In this document: one piece after another, positions 34,825 through 43,659 of the stretch
Numbering within the stretch: position 1 is the stretch's first letter
Layout of the letters: the number at the start of each line of letters is the position of its first letter
Assembly: GCA_038040385.1 (NCBI GenBank)
Contig: JBBPII010000018.1
Coordinates: 1 to 64,000, forward strand
Source of the DNA: Gilichinskyi gelida
GTDB lineage: Bacteria > Acidobacteriota > Thermoanaerobaculia > Gp7-AA8
DNA: 64,000 bases
Reading direction: 5' to 3'
Translations under genes and position numbers: made by a program
The notes under the pieces: model-generated
What the model was told of the DNA's origin: nothing
The model's input: only the letters and a program-made list of their open reading frames with translations
The model's database searches: none

Positions 34825-36988
34825 AGTATCGCGCCACCACCTGCATCATCTGCTCGGCTCCCACCGGGTCGCGGCGGTAGACGACCAGCGGCGCCGGTCC
34901 GCCGAGGACCACCGCCGAGTGCGCGCCCACCGGGACGAACGGGAACGCGAACTGGCGCGGCGAGACGCCGCCGTTCCTCGATACGTTCCAGAGATACGGT
35001 CCGCTGACGACTCCCCATCCGGCCGAGGAGGCGTAGACGGAAGCCTGCGTCGCGGCGCCGATCTCGAATCCATTGAGAGGGTCGAGGATGGCGCCGTTGA
35101 GGATGCGCGCGCCTCGCAACGTCGTCGAGCTGCCCACCGTGCGCGGCCAGACCACCAGCGTCCCGCCCGGGCCGTCGGCAAGCGTCGGCAGGCCGGCCTT
35201 GTGCTCGGAGAGCTGGATGCGGGTGCCGATCGGGGTGAGGCTCGGCGTGAGGAGCTGCGCCCACAGCGTCGACGGCGGATCGCACGGCGACGGGAAGCAG
35301 GGGTCGAGCTGTTGGTAGACGGCGAGGTACGAGTTGCCGGTCCAGCCGATGAACGGCTGCCCGGTCACATCGGTGATGGAGATCAACTGCTGGTCGAGGA
35401 TCGAGCCCGCGGGACTCATGCGCACGCCGACGAGCTGCCCTACCGACGATCGCCAGACGACGACGTACTGCTGTCCATTCCAGTTGACCGAGGGGACGCC
35501 GCCTGGAAAATTGGAGAGGCGTCGCGCGGGGTTGCCGTTCGCGTCGATGAACCATGCGGCGACACCGCCGACGTCGAGCCAGGCGACGACCGCAGTGCTG
35601 CCGTTGGTCGCCAGCGCCGGCGGGAGGGCCGAAGCGCTGGCGCCGAGATCGATGCCACTGCCGTCCAGCGGCTGCCCCTCGGGGGAGAGGCGGCCGAAAG
35701 CGGCGCCGATGTCACCCAACACCGCGTCGCTCCACGTCGCGAGGTAATGGTTACCGCGCCAGGCGACCACCGCATCCGATCGGTAGGCGAAACTCGTCGA
35801 CAGCGAGAGGTGTCCGGGCGTGAAGCGGACCGCGCCGTCGGGCAAGATGAAATCGGCGGCGATCGTCGCACCGTTCGACTGCTTCGAGAGCCATGCGATG
35901 ACGGTTTCGATACGGCCAGGCGTGGCGGCGGCTGCCACGCCGGCTACGTTCGGAGGCGAGATCGGCAGCGGCGTCGAGTCGCTGCGCTCCCCGTTGGCGG
36001 CGTAGCGCACCGCCTCGAGCGAGTTGTCGGCGGCGCTGAACACCACGACGTACTGAATGCCGTCCCACGCCGCCGCGGGTGCCGCCGGAATCGTCCCCGC
36101 CCGCTCGATCAAGGTAATCGGACCGAGGGGAGAACCGTTCCCGTCGAAGCGGCGCAGTTGATAGACCGGCGGATTGCTGTCCACGTCGAGCCACGTGGCT
36201 AGGACGTTCGTGCCGTCCGTGGCAATGCCGATCAGTGACGGCGCGGTGCTTGCGGAAGAAACCTCGACGACCTTCGGAGCGGGAACCAGGACGCCGGCGC
36301 GCAACTGGGAGGTCAGGAAGGCCGCGGTGTGCACGGCGCCGTCCGCAACGTCGGACCATGCGAGGTAGAGAAAGGTATCGCCCGCGCTAGCGACTGACGC
36401 GATCGCCGGAGCACCGTTCGAATACACGGCATTGCCGACCACCCGCACCAGGCGGCCGCTCCTGTCGAAGAGAGCGACATGCACACCCGGGAGAAACCTG
36501 TTGTTCCCCTTTGGCAAGGTAAAGAAGACCGCGTACATGTCGCCGGCGAAGGTGATGGAGACGTCATCGGCATCGAGGTCGGGAGCGGCGACTTCGACCA
36601 CCTCGCCGTTGGCGAGCACGCGGGAAAGTCTCAGGCGGTAGCCTTCGGTCCAGGCGACGAGGAAGTCGGCGCCGTCGGTGGCGATCGCACGCAAGTTTGA
36701 GCCTTCTGTCGCGGCGAGCGGGGCAATGGAGATGCCGGTGGGATCGAGCACCTGGCCGGTATCGCGCCGGAAGCGCGCGCCCCACACTCTCGGCGGCCGG
36801 CTGGGATCGACGCGGAAATCCTCCCAGACAGCGAGCGCGACCGTGCTGTTTACCGCGACGATGACGTTCCGGCGGTCAAACGGCGCCGGCCCCTTCGGCA
36901 GCGGAGCGATCGGAAACTCGCCCGGCACGAGCGCATAGGCCGAGGTCATCGTCGCTAGCGCGACGAGTAGCAGAAGGCATCGTTTCAT
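34787..36988 (-). CDS. Large secreted beta-propeller-like protein
   Basis: The 733-residue protein has a signal peptide (KRCLLLLVALATMTSAYA). It is made of about 12-14 repeats of roughly 50 residues ending in patterns such as DGADFLVAWTEG, DGTNVLATWLDV, WDGIQYVVVFSA, RGNHYLATWSDA, NGQQYVVVWRSS and TGNSYLAVYQQL. These blades resemble FG-GAP/WD-type propellers found in secreted acidobacterial and myxobacterial proteins. Function unknown; adhesion or binding is plausible. GGAG 5 bases before ATG 36988 supports the start. The spacer upstream (37000-37050) is AT-rich and probably carries the promoter. Confidence 0.85.
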   Translation of the reverse strand: MKRCLLLLVALATMTSAYALVPGEFPIAPLPKGPAPFDRRNVIVAVNSTVALAVWEDFRVDPSRPPRVWGARFRRDTGQVLDPTGISIAPLAATEGSNLRAIATDGADFLVAWTEGYRLRLSRVLANGEVVEVAAPDLDADDVSITFAGDMYAVFFTLPKGNNRFLPGVHVALFDRSGRLVRVVGNAVYSNGAPAIASVASAGDTFLYLAWSDVADGAVHTAAFLTSQLRAGVLVPAPKVVEVSSASTAPSLIGIATDGTNVLATWLDVDSNPPVYQLRRFDGNGSPLGPITLIERAGTIPAAPAAAWDGIQYVVVFSAADNSLEAVRYAANGERSDSTPLPISPPNVAGVAAAATPGRIETVIAWLSKQSNGATIAADFILPDGAVRFTPGHLSLSTSFAYRSDAVVAWRGNHYLATWSDAVLGDIGAAFGRLSPEGQPLDGSGIDLGASASALPPALATNGSTAVVAWLDVGGVAAWFIDANGNPARRLSNFPGGVPSVNWNGQQYVVVWRSSVGQLVGVRMSPAGSILDQQLISITDVTGQPFIGWTGNSYLAVYQQLDPCFPSPCDPPSTLWAQLLTPSLTPIGTRIQLSEHKAGLPTLADGPGGTLVVWPRTVGSSTTLRGARILNGAILDPLNGFEIGAATQASVYASSAGWGVVSGPYLWNVSRNGGVSPRQFAFPFVPVGAHSAVVLGGPAPLVVYRRDPVGAEQMMQVVARYFTGPARHRGVRH

Positions 36989-37050
36989 TTGATCTCCGGG
37001 ACGTGGGGAGTCGCTACACTGAAACTGTATACCACAATAACTAAAGAAAA

Positions 37051-38400
37051 CTACTGGTGAAAAGCGCCGGCGACGGACGCAAAGTCGCTGTCGAGGAGCG
37101 TGCGGACATCGATGGTGAAAACGTCGTCGACGATGCGGCCGACGACCGGCGGGTCGTTCGCAAGAAATCGCGCGGCGTTCTCCGCGGCGTTTCCCGGCAC
37201 GGCGACGGCGACCGAGGGGATGGTCTCGGTGGGCGTGGTGCCGCCGCCCAACGCGCAGTCGCTGGCCACCACGCGGCACTCCGTTCCGGCGATGAGCTCC
37301 TCGGCGCGCGCACGCAGCGCATCGAGCGGCGCGGCGAGCATGCGATAGATGGCGATCTCGTGCTCGTGCCGCCCGGTGGCGAAGGCGCGGAGAGTCTCGG
37401 CGATGACGGCGTAGCTCTCCTTCCCCGCCCGCACCGCTCGCATCAATGGATGTTTGCGGCATTTGGCGACGATCTCCTCCGAGCCGAGGATGAGGCCGCC
37501 CTGCGTGGCGCCGATGAGCTTGTCGGTCGAGCAGGTCACGGCGTCGACGCCGGCCGCGATCAGCTCGCGGATGGTGAGCGTGGGCGCAAAGCCGTACTTC
37601 GCGAGGTCGACCACCCGCCCGCTCCCTTCGTCATACAGCAGCGGGACGGACTTCGCGCGGGCGACGTCGATCATCTCGTCGATCGAGGGCGTCTCGGTGA
37701 AGCCGACGATCTCGAAATTCGAGCGGTGCACGCGGAGGATGGCAGCGGTCTCGGCGCCGGCGGCATCCGCGTAGTCGAAGGATCGCGTGCGGTTGGTGGT
37801 GCCGACCTCGCGAAGCCGCGCGCCGCCCTGCTGGATGACGTCGGGGACGCGGAACGAGCCGCCGATCTCCACCAGCTCGCCGCGAGAGACGATGACCTCG
37901 CGATCGCGCGCCACGGCGGACAACAGCAACAGGACCGCCGAGGCGTTGTTGTTGGCCAGGATGGCCGCCTGGCATCCGAAGAGCGTCGCGCAAAGCGCGG
38001 AGAGGTGCTCGTCGCGCGCCCCGCGGTCGCCGGCGGCGAGGTCGAACTCGAGATTGGAGTAGGCGGTGGTGATTCGCGCGGCGCGCTCCCAAATCACCGG
38101 CGCGATCGGCGAGCGGCCGAGGTTCGTGTGGATGATCACGCCGGAGCCGTTGATCACCCGCCGCAGCGACGAGGCGGTCGATTCGCCCGCCAAAGCGCGA
38201 ATTGCGCCGCCCGCGGCCCTCTCATCCCACGGAATCCGGTCGCGACGCAGTGCATCGAGATGTGCCGCGACAGCCGCCTTGACCCGCGCGCGGCCGAATT
38301 CCTCGACCAGCGGCGCCACCGCGGCGCTGCTCAGGATGCGCTCCACGGAGGGGAGGCCGCGCAGAATGGAATTGGTTGTGACCGGGCCACCTTTAGGCAT
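37051..38400 (-). CDS. selA: L-seryl-tRNA(Sec) selenium transferase
   Basis: SelA converts Ser-tRNA(Sec) to Sec-tRNA(Sec) with selenophosphate and PLP. The 449-residue protein has full length, with the N-terminal SILRGLPSVERIL and VINGSGVIIHTNLGRSP, NLEFDLAAGDRGARDEH, the PLP lysine K294 in CSTDKLIGATQGGLI, and GGGTTPTETIPSVAV. It implies that this organism makes selenoproteins, but selB, selD and the tRNA-Sec gene are not in the window. A TAAGAT box lies 10 bases before ATG 38400, inside an 18-pair inverted repeat zone. Confidence 0.95.
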   Translation of the reverse strand: MPKGGPVTTNSILRGLPSVERILSSAAVAPLVEEFGRARVKAAVAAHLDALRRDRIPWDERAAGGAIRALAGESTASSLRRVINGSGVIIHTNLGRSPIAPVIWERAARITTAYSNLEFDLAAGDRGARDEHLSALCATLFGCQAAILANNNASAVLLLLSAVARDREVIVSRGELVEIGGSFRVPDVIQQGGARLREVGTTNRTRSFDYADAAGAETAAILRVHRSNFEIVGFTETPSIDEMIDVARAKSVPLLYDEGSGRVVDLAKYGFAPTLTIRELIAAGVDAVTCSTDKLIGATQGGLILGSEEIVAKCRKHPLMRAVRAGKESYAVIAETLRAFATGRHEHEIAIYRMLAAPLDALRARAEELIAGTECRVVASDCALGGGTTPTETIPSVAVAVPGNAAENAARFLANDPPVVGRIVDDVFTIDVRTLLDSDFASVAGAFHQ

Positions 38401-38410
38401 AGAAGCGCGT

Positions 38411-38416
38411 ATCTTA
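38411..38416 (-). promoter_or_regulatory. Putative -10 box TAAGAT for selA
   Basis: On the minus strand TAAGAT ends 10 bases before the selA ATG. No Shine-Dalgarno sequence is present between them. Confidence 0.35.
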
Positions 38417-38468
38417 GCTGGCAGCTAGCAGCTAGCAGGAGAAAGACGGGTAGCTGCTAGCTGCCAGC
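38417..38468. repeat. 18-pair inverted repeat of GCTAGCA units
   Basis: GCTGGCAGCTAGCAGCTA (38417-38434) and TAGCTGCTAGCTGCCAGC (38451-38468) are perfect complements. The arms consist of tandem 7-base units. The element lies in the divergent spacer between selA and the next operon, between their two starts. Confidence 0.9.
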
Positions 38469-38476
38469 CGCAAGCC

Positions 38477-39076
38477 ATGCTCAAACAGGACGACGAGCTG
38501 GACAAGCTCGAGGAAGACTCCCGGAAGCTGAAGAACAAGTACGACCAGTTCTTCACCGGAATCACCAAGATGCCGCCCACCCACGAGCGGCACCTCCTCG
38601 AGGTCTACATCCATGAGCTGAGCAAGCAGAAGATCCGCGACAACACCCGCCGCTTCCGCCTCAGCCAGCTTCTATCCCGCTACAACCAGTATCGCGAGAT
38701 GTGGGGCCGCAAGATGCGGGAGCGGGAGGAGGGGCCGCTCGACTTCCGCCGCCGCAAGGCCGCGCTGGTCGCACCGCGTCCGGAACCGGCGCCGGCGCCG
38801 GCGCCGGTGCCCGTAACGTCGGCGCGTCCCGATCCGTATGTAGTGAAGATGACGCTGGGCTCGAACGGCGATGAGATCAAGAAGCTGTACAAAGAGATCG
38901 AGAAGGAGCACGTGAAGCTCGGGAAGATTCCGAGCATAAGCTTCGAGCAGCTCGCGGCGATGGTGCAGAAGCAGAGCGACGTCGTACGCGAGCGATACCA
39001 TGTCGACGCCGTCGCCTTCCGCGTGGACGTCGTGGACGGCAAAGTCAAACTGAAAGCGAAGCCAATCCAGGAATGA
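38477..39076 (+). CDS. MXAN_5187 C-terminal-like coiled-coil protein
   Basis: The 199-residue protein has an N-terminal helical domain (DELDKLEEDSRKLKNKYDQF, PPTHERHLLEVYIHELSKQK, RFRLSQLLSRYNQYREMWGR) that follows the MXAN_5187 C-terminal domain pattern. A proline-alanine linker (EPAPAPAPVPV) leads to a second domain of about 75 residues. Its biochemical role is unknown; relatives occur in gliding deltaproteobacteria. It overlaps the following lipoprotein gene in ATGA. Confidence 0.72.
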   Translation: MLKQDDELDKLEEDSRKLKNKYDQFFTGITKMPPTHERHLLEVYIHELSKQKIRDNTRRFRLSQLLSRYNQYREMWGRKMREREEGPLDFRRRKAALVAPRPEPAPAPAPVPVTSARPDPYVVKMTLGSNGDEIKKLYKEIEKEHVKLGKIPSISFEQLAAMVQKQSDVVRERYHVDAVAFRVDVVDGKVKLKAKPIQE

Positions 39077-39813
39077 AGATGAAACGTTTCCTCACCGTCG
39101 CCGCGGCCGCACTGATCCTCGCCGGCTGCTCCTCATTCAAGAACGACCGCAGCAGCAACCCTTACGAAAAACCGCTCTTCGTCGAGAAGTATCTCGACCC
39201 GCAGAATAGCCAGCTCGACGCGCAGATCCAGCGGACGATCGAGGCCCTTCGCGCGCTCCCCGACTCCGCCGCGCTGCACAACCAGCTCGGCCAGCTCCTG
39301 GTGCAGAAGGGGTTTCCAAAGGACGCGGAGCGGGAGTTCGAGCGCGCCGTCAACGCCGATCGCCACTTCTACCCCGCCTGGTACAACCTCGGGCTACTGC
39401 GCATGGCGCGCGACAACCGCCTCGGCGCGCATGTGGCGTTCGTGACCACGGTGCGCAACAAGCCGGGCCACGCGCAGGCGCTCTTCCAGCTCGGCCTGAT
39501 CGAAGAGCAGCGCGGCCGCGAACGCTCGGCCATCGACTACTACGCCAAGGCATTCTCCATCAATCACACGCTGCTCGACGTCCGCGTCAATCCGCGCATT
39601 CTCGACAGCAGGCTGGTCGACCTCACGTTGATCCGGATGTACCCGAAAGACCACGCCCGCGCCAGCATGCGGTTCGTCGGGACGCCCTCCGGCTACGCGC
39701 AGCCGCACACCGAGGCGCCGTCGCCGCAGGCCACCGCGGAGCAGATCGTGACGCCCAGCGCGCCGATCACCGATCCGGGGAAGCAGACGCCGCCGCCCAC
39801 GCCGCCGAGGTAA
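39073..39813 (+). CDS. TPR lipoprotein
   Basis: The 246-residue lipoprotein has a lipobox (AAAALILAGC). Three to four tetratricopeptide repeats follow (SAALHNQLGQLLVQKGFPKD, AEREFERAVNADRHFYPAWY, GHAQALFQLGLIEEQRGRER), then a proline-rich tail (KQTPPPTPPR). It is probably anchored to the outer membrane as an assembly or binding factor. It is the second gene of a two-gene operon. A hairpin at 39826-39851 lies just after its stop. Confidence 0.85.
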   Translation: MKMKRFLTVAAAALILAGCSSFKNDRSSNPYEKPLFVEKYLDPQNSQLDAQIQRTIEALRALPDSAALHNQLGQLLVQKGFPKDAEREFERAVNADRHFYPAWYNLGLLRMARDNRLGAHVAFVTTVRNKPGHAQALFQLGLIEEQRGRERSAIDYYAKAFSINHTLLDVRVNPRILDSRLVDLTLIRMYPKDHARASMRFVGTPSGYAQPHTEAPSPQATAEQIVTPSAPITDPGKQTPPPTPPR

Positions 39814-39825
39814 CCCCGCATGCGT

Positions 39826-39851
39826 CCTTCTCCCGCGTGAGCGGGAGAAGG
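39826..39851. terminator. Stem-loop CCTTCTCCCGC / GCGGGAGAAGG
   Basis: 11-pair perfect stem with GTGA loop, 13 bases after the TPR lipoprotein stop. The following GTGCCCGCAGGGCGGATGAG is a string that often accompanies this hairpin as a dispersed REP-like element in other genomes (from memory). It may act as a terminator before lysS. Confidence 0.55.
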
Positions 39852-39875
39852 TGCCCGCAGGGCGGATGAGGGCGA

Positions 39876-39881
39876 TAGAAT
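39876..39881 (+). promoter_or_regulatory. Putative -10 box TAGAAT for lysS
   Basis: TAGAAT ends 9 bases before the TTG start of lysS, the same spacing as at 3642 and 51213. No Shine-Dalgarno sequence intervenes. Confidence 0.4.
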
Positions 39882-39890
39882 CCGCGCGCT

Positions 39891-41393
39891 TTGTCCGAAG
39901 ACGACGTCCAACCCGAAGAATCCGAATTGATCCGCGTCCGGCGCGAGAAGCTCGACCGCATCGCGGCCCTCGGATACGACCGCTTCCCCACCACCGCAGA
40001 CGTCGACACCACCATCGCCGAGGTGGTGGCGAAGTACGGCGCGAAATCGCACGACGAGCTCGAAGCGGAGAAGCCGCGGGTCAAGATCGCGGGCCGCGTC
40101 ATGACCATCCGCGAGTTCGGCAAGACGGCGTTCCTGGTCCTGTCGGAGAAGACAACGCGCATCCAGGTCTACTGCCGCAAGGACGCCCTGCCGGAGCGCG
40201 AGTGGTCGCTCTACCAGAACCTCGACGTGGGCGACTGGATCTCCGCCGAAGGGACGGTCTTCCGCACCAAGACCAACGAGCTGTCGGTCAAGGCGCAGCA
40301 CATCGACTTCCTGGTCAAGGCGCTCCGTCCCTTGCCGAGCAAGTGGCACGGGCTGACGGACGTCGAGCAGCGCTACCGGCAGCGCTACGTCGACCTCATC
40401 GTCAACGACGACGTGAAGGCAGCGTTCGAGACGCGGGCGAAGGTGGTCCGTTACATCCGGAACTGGTTCGACGCGCACGGCTTCATCGAGGTAGAGACGC
40501 CGATGATGCAGCCGATCGCCGGCGGCGCCGCGGCGCGGCCGTTCATCACCCACCACAACGCGCTGGACATGGATCTCTACATGCGCGTGGCGCCGGAGCT
40601 CTACCTCAAGCGGCTGATCGTCGGCGGCATGCACCGGGTCTACGAGCTCAATCGAAACTTCCGCAACGAGGGGATCGGCTATCGCTGGAACCCCGAGTTC
40701 ACCATGCTGGAGTTCTACCAGGCGTACGCCGACTACGAAGTGCTGATGGAGGAGACCGAGGACCTGCTCAGCGGGTTGGTGCAGGACGTCCGCGGCATCG
40801 ACACGGTCACCTATCGCGGCGCGGAGATCTCGTTCAAACGCCCCTTCGCGCGCTTCACCATGAAGGAGGCGATCGCCCACTTCAGCGGCGGCAGCATCTC
40901 CGTCGATCAGCTCGACCGGCCGAGCGACGCGCTGATCGAGAGCGTCATCCCCGCCGAGGAGCGCGAAGGGCTGTTCAGCGAAGGGAAGCGCCTCGCCGCG
41001 CTCTTCGAAGCGGTCGCCGAGAAGCACCTCATCCAGCCGACGTTCATCACCGAATTCCCCACCGAGGTCTCGCCGCTGTCGAAGCAGCGCCGCGACGATC
41101 CGCGCTACGTCGAGCGCTTCGAGCTCTTCATCGGCGGCATGGAGATCGCCAACGCGTTCTCGGAGCTCAACGACCCCGACGAGCAGGATCGCCGCTTCCG
41201 CCAGCAGCTCACCGAGCGGGAGCGCGGCGACGACGAGGCCCATCAAATGGACGAGGACTACGTCCGCGCGCTGGAGTATGGGATGCCGCCCACCGGCGGC
41301 GAAGGGATCGGGATCGATAGGCTGACGATGGTGCTAACCGATTCCGCCACGATCAGGGATGTGATTCTGTTTCCGCTGATGCGTCCAAGATAG
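39891..41393 (+). CDS. lysS: Lysyl-tRNA synthetase, class II
   Basis: The 500-residue enzyme has normal length. The N-terminal OB-fold anticodon domain (VKIAGRVMTIREFGKTAFLVL) is followed by the class II core: motif 1 HGFIEVETPMMQPIAGGAAARPF, motif 2 RVYELNRNFRNEGI and motif 3 GEGIGIDRLTMVL. It charges tRNA-Lys. The start is a TTG at 39891, preceded by a TAGAAT box only 9 bases away. Because an essential gene seems to start this way, this is one of the better examples of the leaderless pattern in the window. Confidence 0.96.
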   Translation: MSEDDVQPEESELIRVRREKLDRIAALGYDRFPTTADVDTTIAEVVAKYGAKSHDELEAEKPRVKIAGRVMTIREFGKTAFLVLSEKTTRIQVYCRKDALPEREWSLYQNLDVGDWISAEGTVFRTKTNELSVKAQHIDFLVKALRPLPSKWHGLTDVEQRYRQRYVDLIVNDDVKAAFETRAKVVRYIRNWFDAHGFIEVETPMMQPIAGGAAARPFITHHNALDMDLYMRVAPELYLKRLIVGGMHRVYELNRNFRNEGIGYRWNPEFTMLEFYQAYADYEVLMEETEDLLSGLVQDVRGIDTVTYRGAEISFKRPFARFTMKEAIAHFSGGSISVDQLDRPSDALIESVIPAEEREGLFSEGKRLAALFEAVAEKHLIQPTFITEFPTEVSPLSKQRRDDPRYVERFELFIGGMEIANAFSELNDPDEQDRRFRQQLTERERGDDEAHQMDEDYVRALEYGMPPTGGEGIGIDRLTMVLTDSATIRDVILFPLMRPR

Positions 41394-41457
41394 TTGGCCG
41401 TTGACCGTTGACGGTTGGCCGAACACCTCGGCGAACGGCCAACAGCCAACGGCGAAC
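41393..41457. repeat. Inverted repeat built from CGTTGGC heptamers
   Basis: Left arm GTTGGCCGTTGACCGTTGAC; right arm GAACGGCCAACAGCCAACGG and CGAAC. Third member of the family seen at 2842 and 34029. It starts at the last base of the lysS stop codon and ends 4 bases before the next ATG, filling the spacer. Confidence 0.85.
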
Positions 41458-41461
41458 GACC

Positions 41462-42619
41462 ATGATCGAATTTCGCATCGCCCGCCGCTACCTCTGGGCC
41501 GCCCGCAAGCAGGCCCACACGGCTTTTCTCTCGCTCATCTCCATGCTCGGACTGGCGGTGGGGGTGGCGGCGCTGCTGATCTCCGTCGCGCTCCTATCCG
41601 GACTGCAAGGTCAGATCAAGGCGCGGCTCATCGCATCGAGCCCGCAGGTGCTGATCGAGCCGGCCGGCTCCAACACCATCGACGACTCCGGCGCCATCGT
41701 GGCCGAGGCGCGGCGGTTGGGCATGCCGGTCATCCGTCCGCTGGTCACCGGCATCGTCTGGGGCGCGAACGAAGAGGAGCGTCGCGGGCGGCCGCTGCGC
41801 ATCCGCTCCGGCGGTCCGCAGCAGTTCAAGTCCGACGACGAGATCGGACTCACGCGCGACTCGGCGGCGTCGCTCGGGCTCACTACCGGCGACTTCATCG
41901 TGGTCGTCGCGCCGCGCACGCGCCTCACGCCGTTCGGGCCGATGCCGGTGTGGCGGAAGTACCGCATCGCGCAACTCGACGCTCCCTCCGCCGACGAGCG
42001 CGCCGCCGAGGCCTCCGTCAACCTGGGCGAAGCGGAGAAGCTCTTCGGCACCGGCGGCAAGCCGACCTCCATCGAGATGTACGGCCAGGCCGACCGCGCG
42101 GAGGAAGTGCAATCCGCGCTGGCGAAACGCTTCCCGAACGTGCAGGTGAAGACGTGGAAGGAGATCAACCGCCCGCTCTTCCTCGCGCTGCGGCTGGAGA
42201 AGATCGTGATGTTCGTCACCATCTCGCTGATCATCTTCGTGGCGGCGCTGAACCTGATCTCGTCGCTGTCGATGCTGATCCTGGAGAAGCGGCCGGCGGT
42301 CGGCGTGCTGCGCACGCTCGGCGCGACGGAGCGGACGATCCTGACGATCTTCCTCGAAGTGGGACTCCTCATCGGTCTCAGCGGCACGCTGCTGGGCAAC
42401 GTCTTCGGGCTCGGCTTTTCCTGGGCGGCCAACCGCTACCACTTCGTCCCCTTGCCGAGCGACATCTACTTCGTGGCCTATCTGCCGTTCACCCTCGAGC
42501 CGAGCGACATCGTCGCCGTCAATCTGATCGCCGTTCTGCTGTCGGTGGTGGCCACGTGGTATCCGGCGCGGACGGCGTCGCGGCTGGATCCGATCGCAGC
42601 CATCCGGGAGGAAGGATGA
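41462..42619 (+). CDS. LolC/LolE-type ABC transporter permease
   Basis: The 385-residue membrane protein has the lipoprotein-release permease pattern: an N-terminal helix after FRIARRYLWAARKQAHTAFLSLISMLGLAVGVAALLISVAL, a large periplasmic domain, then three C-terminal helices with LEKIVMFVTISLIIFVAALNLISSLSMLILEKRPAVGVLRTLGA. LolCE extracts lipoproteins from the inner membrane with the ATPase LolD. No lolD gene is adjacent. The gene overlaps a lipoprotein gene in ATGA and follows lysS; lysS-lolC neighbourhoods are seen in other bacteria. Confidence 0.88.
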   Translation: MIEFRIARRYLWAARKQAHTAFLSLISMLGLAVGVAALLISVALLSGLQGQIKARLIASSPQVLIEPAGSNTIDDSGAIVAEARRLGMPVIRPLVTGIVWGANEEERRGRPLRIRSGGPQQFKSDDEIGLTRDSAASLGLTTGDFIVVVAPRTRLTPFGPMPVWRKYRIAQLDAPSADERAAEASVNLGEAEKLFGTGGKPTSIEMYGQADRAEEVQSALAKRFPNVQVKTWKEINRPLFLALRLEKIVMFVTISLIIFVAALNLISSLSMLILEKRPAVGVLRTLGATERTILTIFLEVGLLIGLSGTLLGNVFGLGFSWAANRYHFVPLPSDIYFVAYLPFTLEPSDIVAVNLIAVLLSVVATWYPARTASRLDPIAAIREEG

Positions 42620-43659
42620 AATGGAAATGTAGGACGTTGATTCTCGCGGCGCTTCTCCTTTTCGCCTGCGACGACGTCCCCCGCCACGAGGTCACGCTCT
42701 CCTTCGACGAGACAGGCGAGCACGTAACCATCGCGGTCGAATCGCGGATCCCGGAAAAAGGGCGCGACGACGCCCGCGCCCAGCGGCTGCGCGAGGACCT
42801 CGTGGCTTACCGCGACGAGTGGAGTCTGCGCTTCGCCAACGCCAACCCGACCGAGGATCGGATGCTGTTCGAGCGGACGCGCGGGACGGTGGTGCGGGTG
42901 GAGCACGTCGCGCGCATCGAGTCCGACGATCTGCAGAAGTTCTTCTTCGACGTCCCGCTGTCGACGACCGTCACCCGCGGACCCGGCTGGACGGAGCTGA
43001 CCATCTACCCTGGCGCCTCGATGCGCGCCACGCGCGAGCAGCGCGAGAACGTGGAGAAGAAGCTGCAGATCTACGCGCGGCGCGCGGTGGACTACTTCGC
43101 CGCCGTCCGCGCCATGTACGGGTATCTCGACGAGCGCCCGCAGCGCGGCACCGAGATGTTCAAGGCCCTCTTCCGCGACGACGAGGACGTCCGCCCGGTG
43201 CTGCTGACCGATGTGGAGATGAACCTCGTCGATGCCACGCGCAAAGCGCTGGAGCGACTGGCATTCGGCGAGGAGGAGACCGCGAACCTGGAGCGCGAAG
43301 CCGATCTGGCCTTCAATCCGTTCCCGGCCACGCTGGTGGTCCGCGTCCCCACCGAGCCGCTGATCGTCGAAGGCTTCACGCGCGAGGAGAAGGGGCGCCT
43401 GGTGGCGCAGACGGAGCATCTGCTCGATGCCGTGGCCTCGCTGGAGGGGAAGTGGATCTCGCCCGACCCGCTGGCCTTCGCCATCCGCTCCGACTCCAAG
43501 GGACTCGAGGACCTGGCGCCGGTGATCGCCGCGGCGCCGCGGCGCGCGGCAGCGGTGATCGGCGAGCGCGAGGTGGCCGACGCGTTGCGCCAGCGGCTGC
43601 GCCCCGCCGCGCGCTACCGGGTCCGCTTCACGACCCGGACTACAACTCTCGAACCATGA
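42616..43659 (+). CDS. Lipoprotein of unknown function
   Basis: The 347-residue precursor has a lipobox (TLILAALLLFAC). The mature protein is helix-rich and charged, with no recognised domain (SFDETGEHVTIAVESRIPEK, MRATREQRENVEKKLQIYAR, LEREADLAFNPFPATLVVRV). GGGAGGAAGG directly precedes ATG 42616, and the start overlaps the LolC/E stop. Translation coupling suggests that it assists the lipoprotein-release permease or is a co-expressed envelope factor. The 3' end overlaps rimI by 20 bases in convergent orientation. Confidence 0.78.
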   Translation: MKWKCRTLILAALLLFACDDVPRHEVTLSFDETGEHVTIAVESRIPEKGRDDARAQRLREDLVAYRDEWSLRFANANPTEDRMLFERTRGTVVRVEHVARIESDDLQKFFFDVPLSTTVTRGPGWTELTIYPGASMRATREQRENVEKKLQIYARRAVDYFAAVRAMYGYLDERPQRGTEMFKALFRDDEDVRPVLLTDVEMNLVDATRKALERLAFGEEETANLEREADLAFNPFPATLVVRVPTEPLIVEGFTREEKGRLVAQTEHLLDAVASLEGKWISPDPLAFAIRSDSKGLEDLAPVIAAAPRRAAAVIGEREVADALRQRLRPAARYRVRFTTRTTTLEP

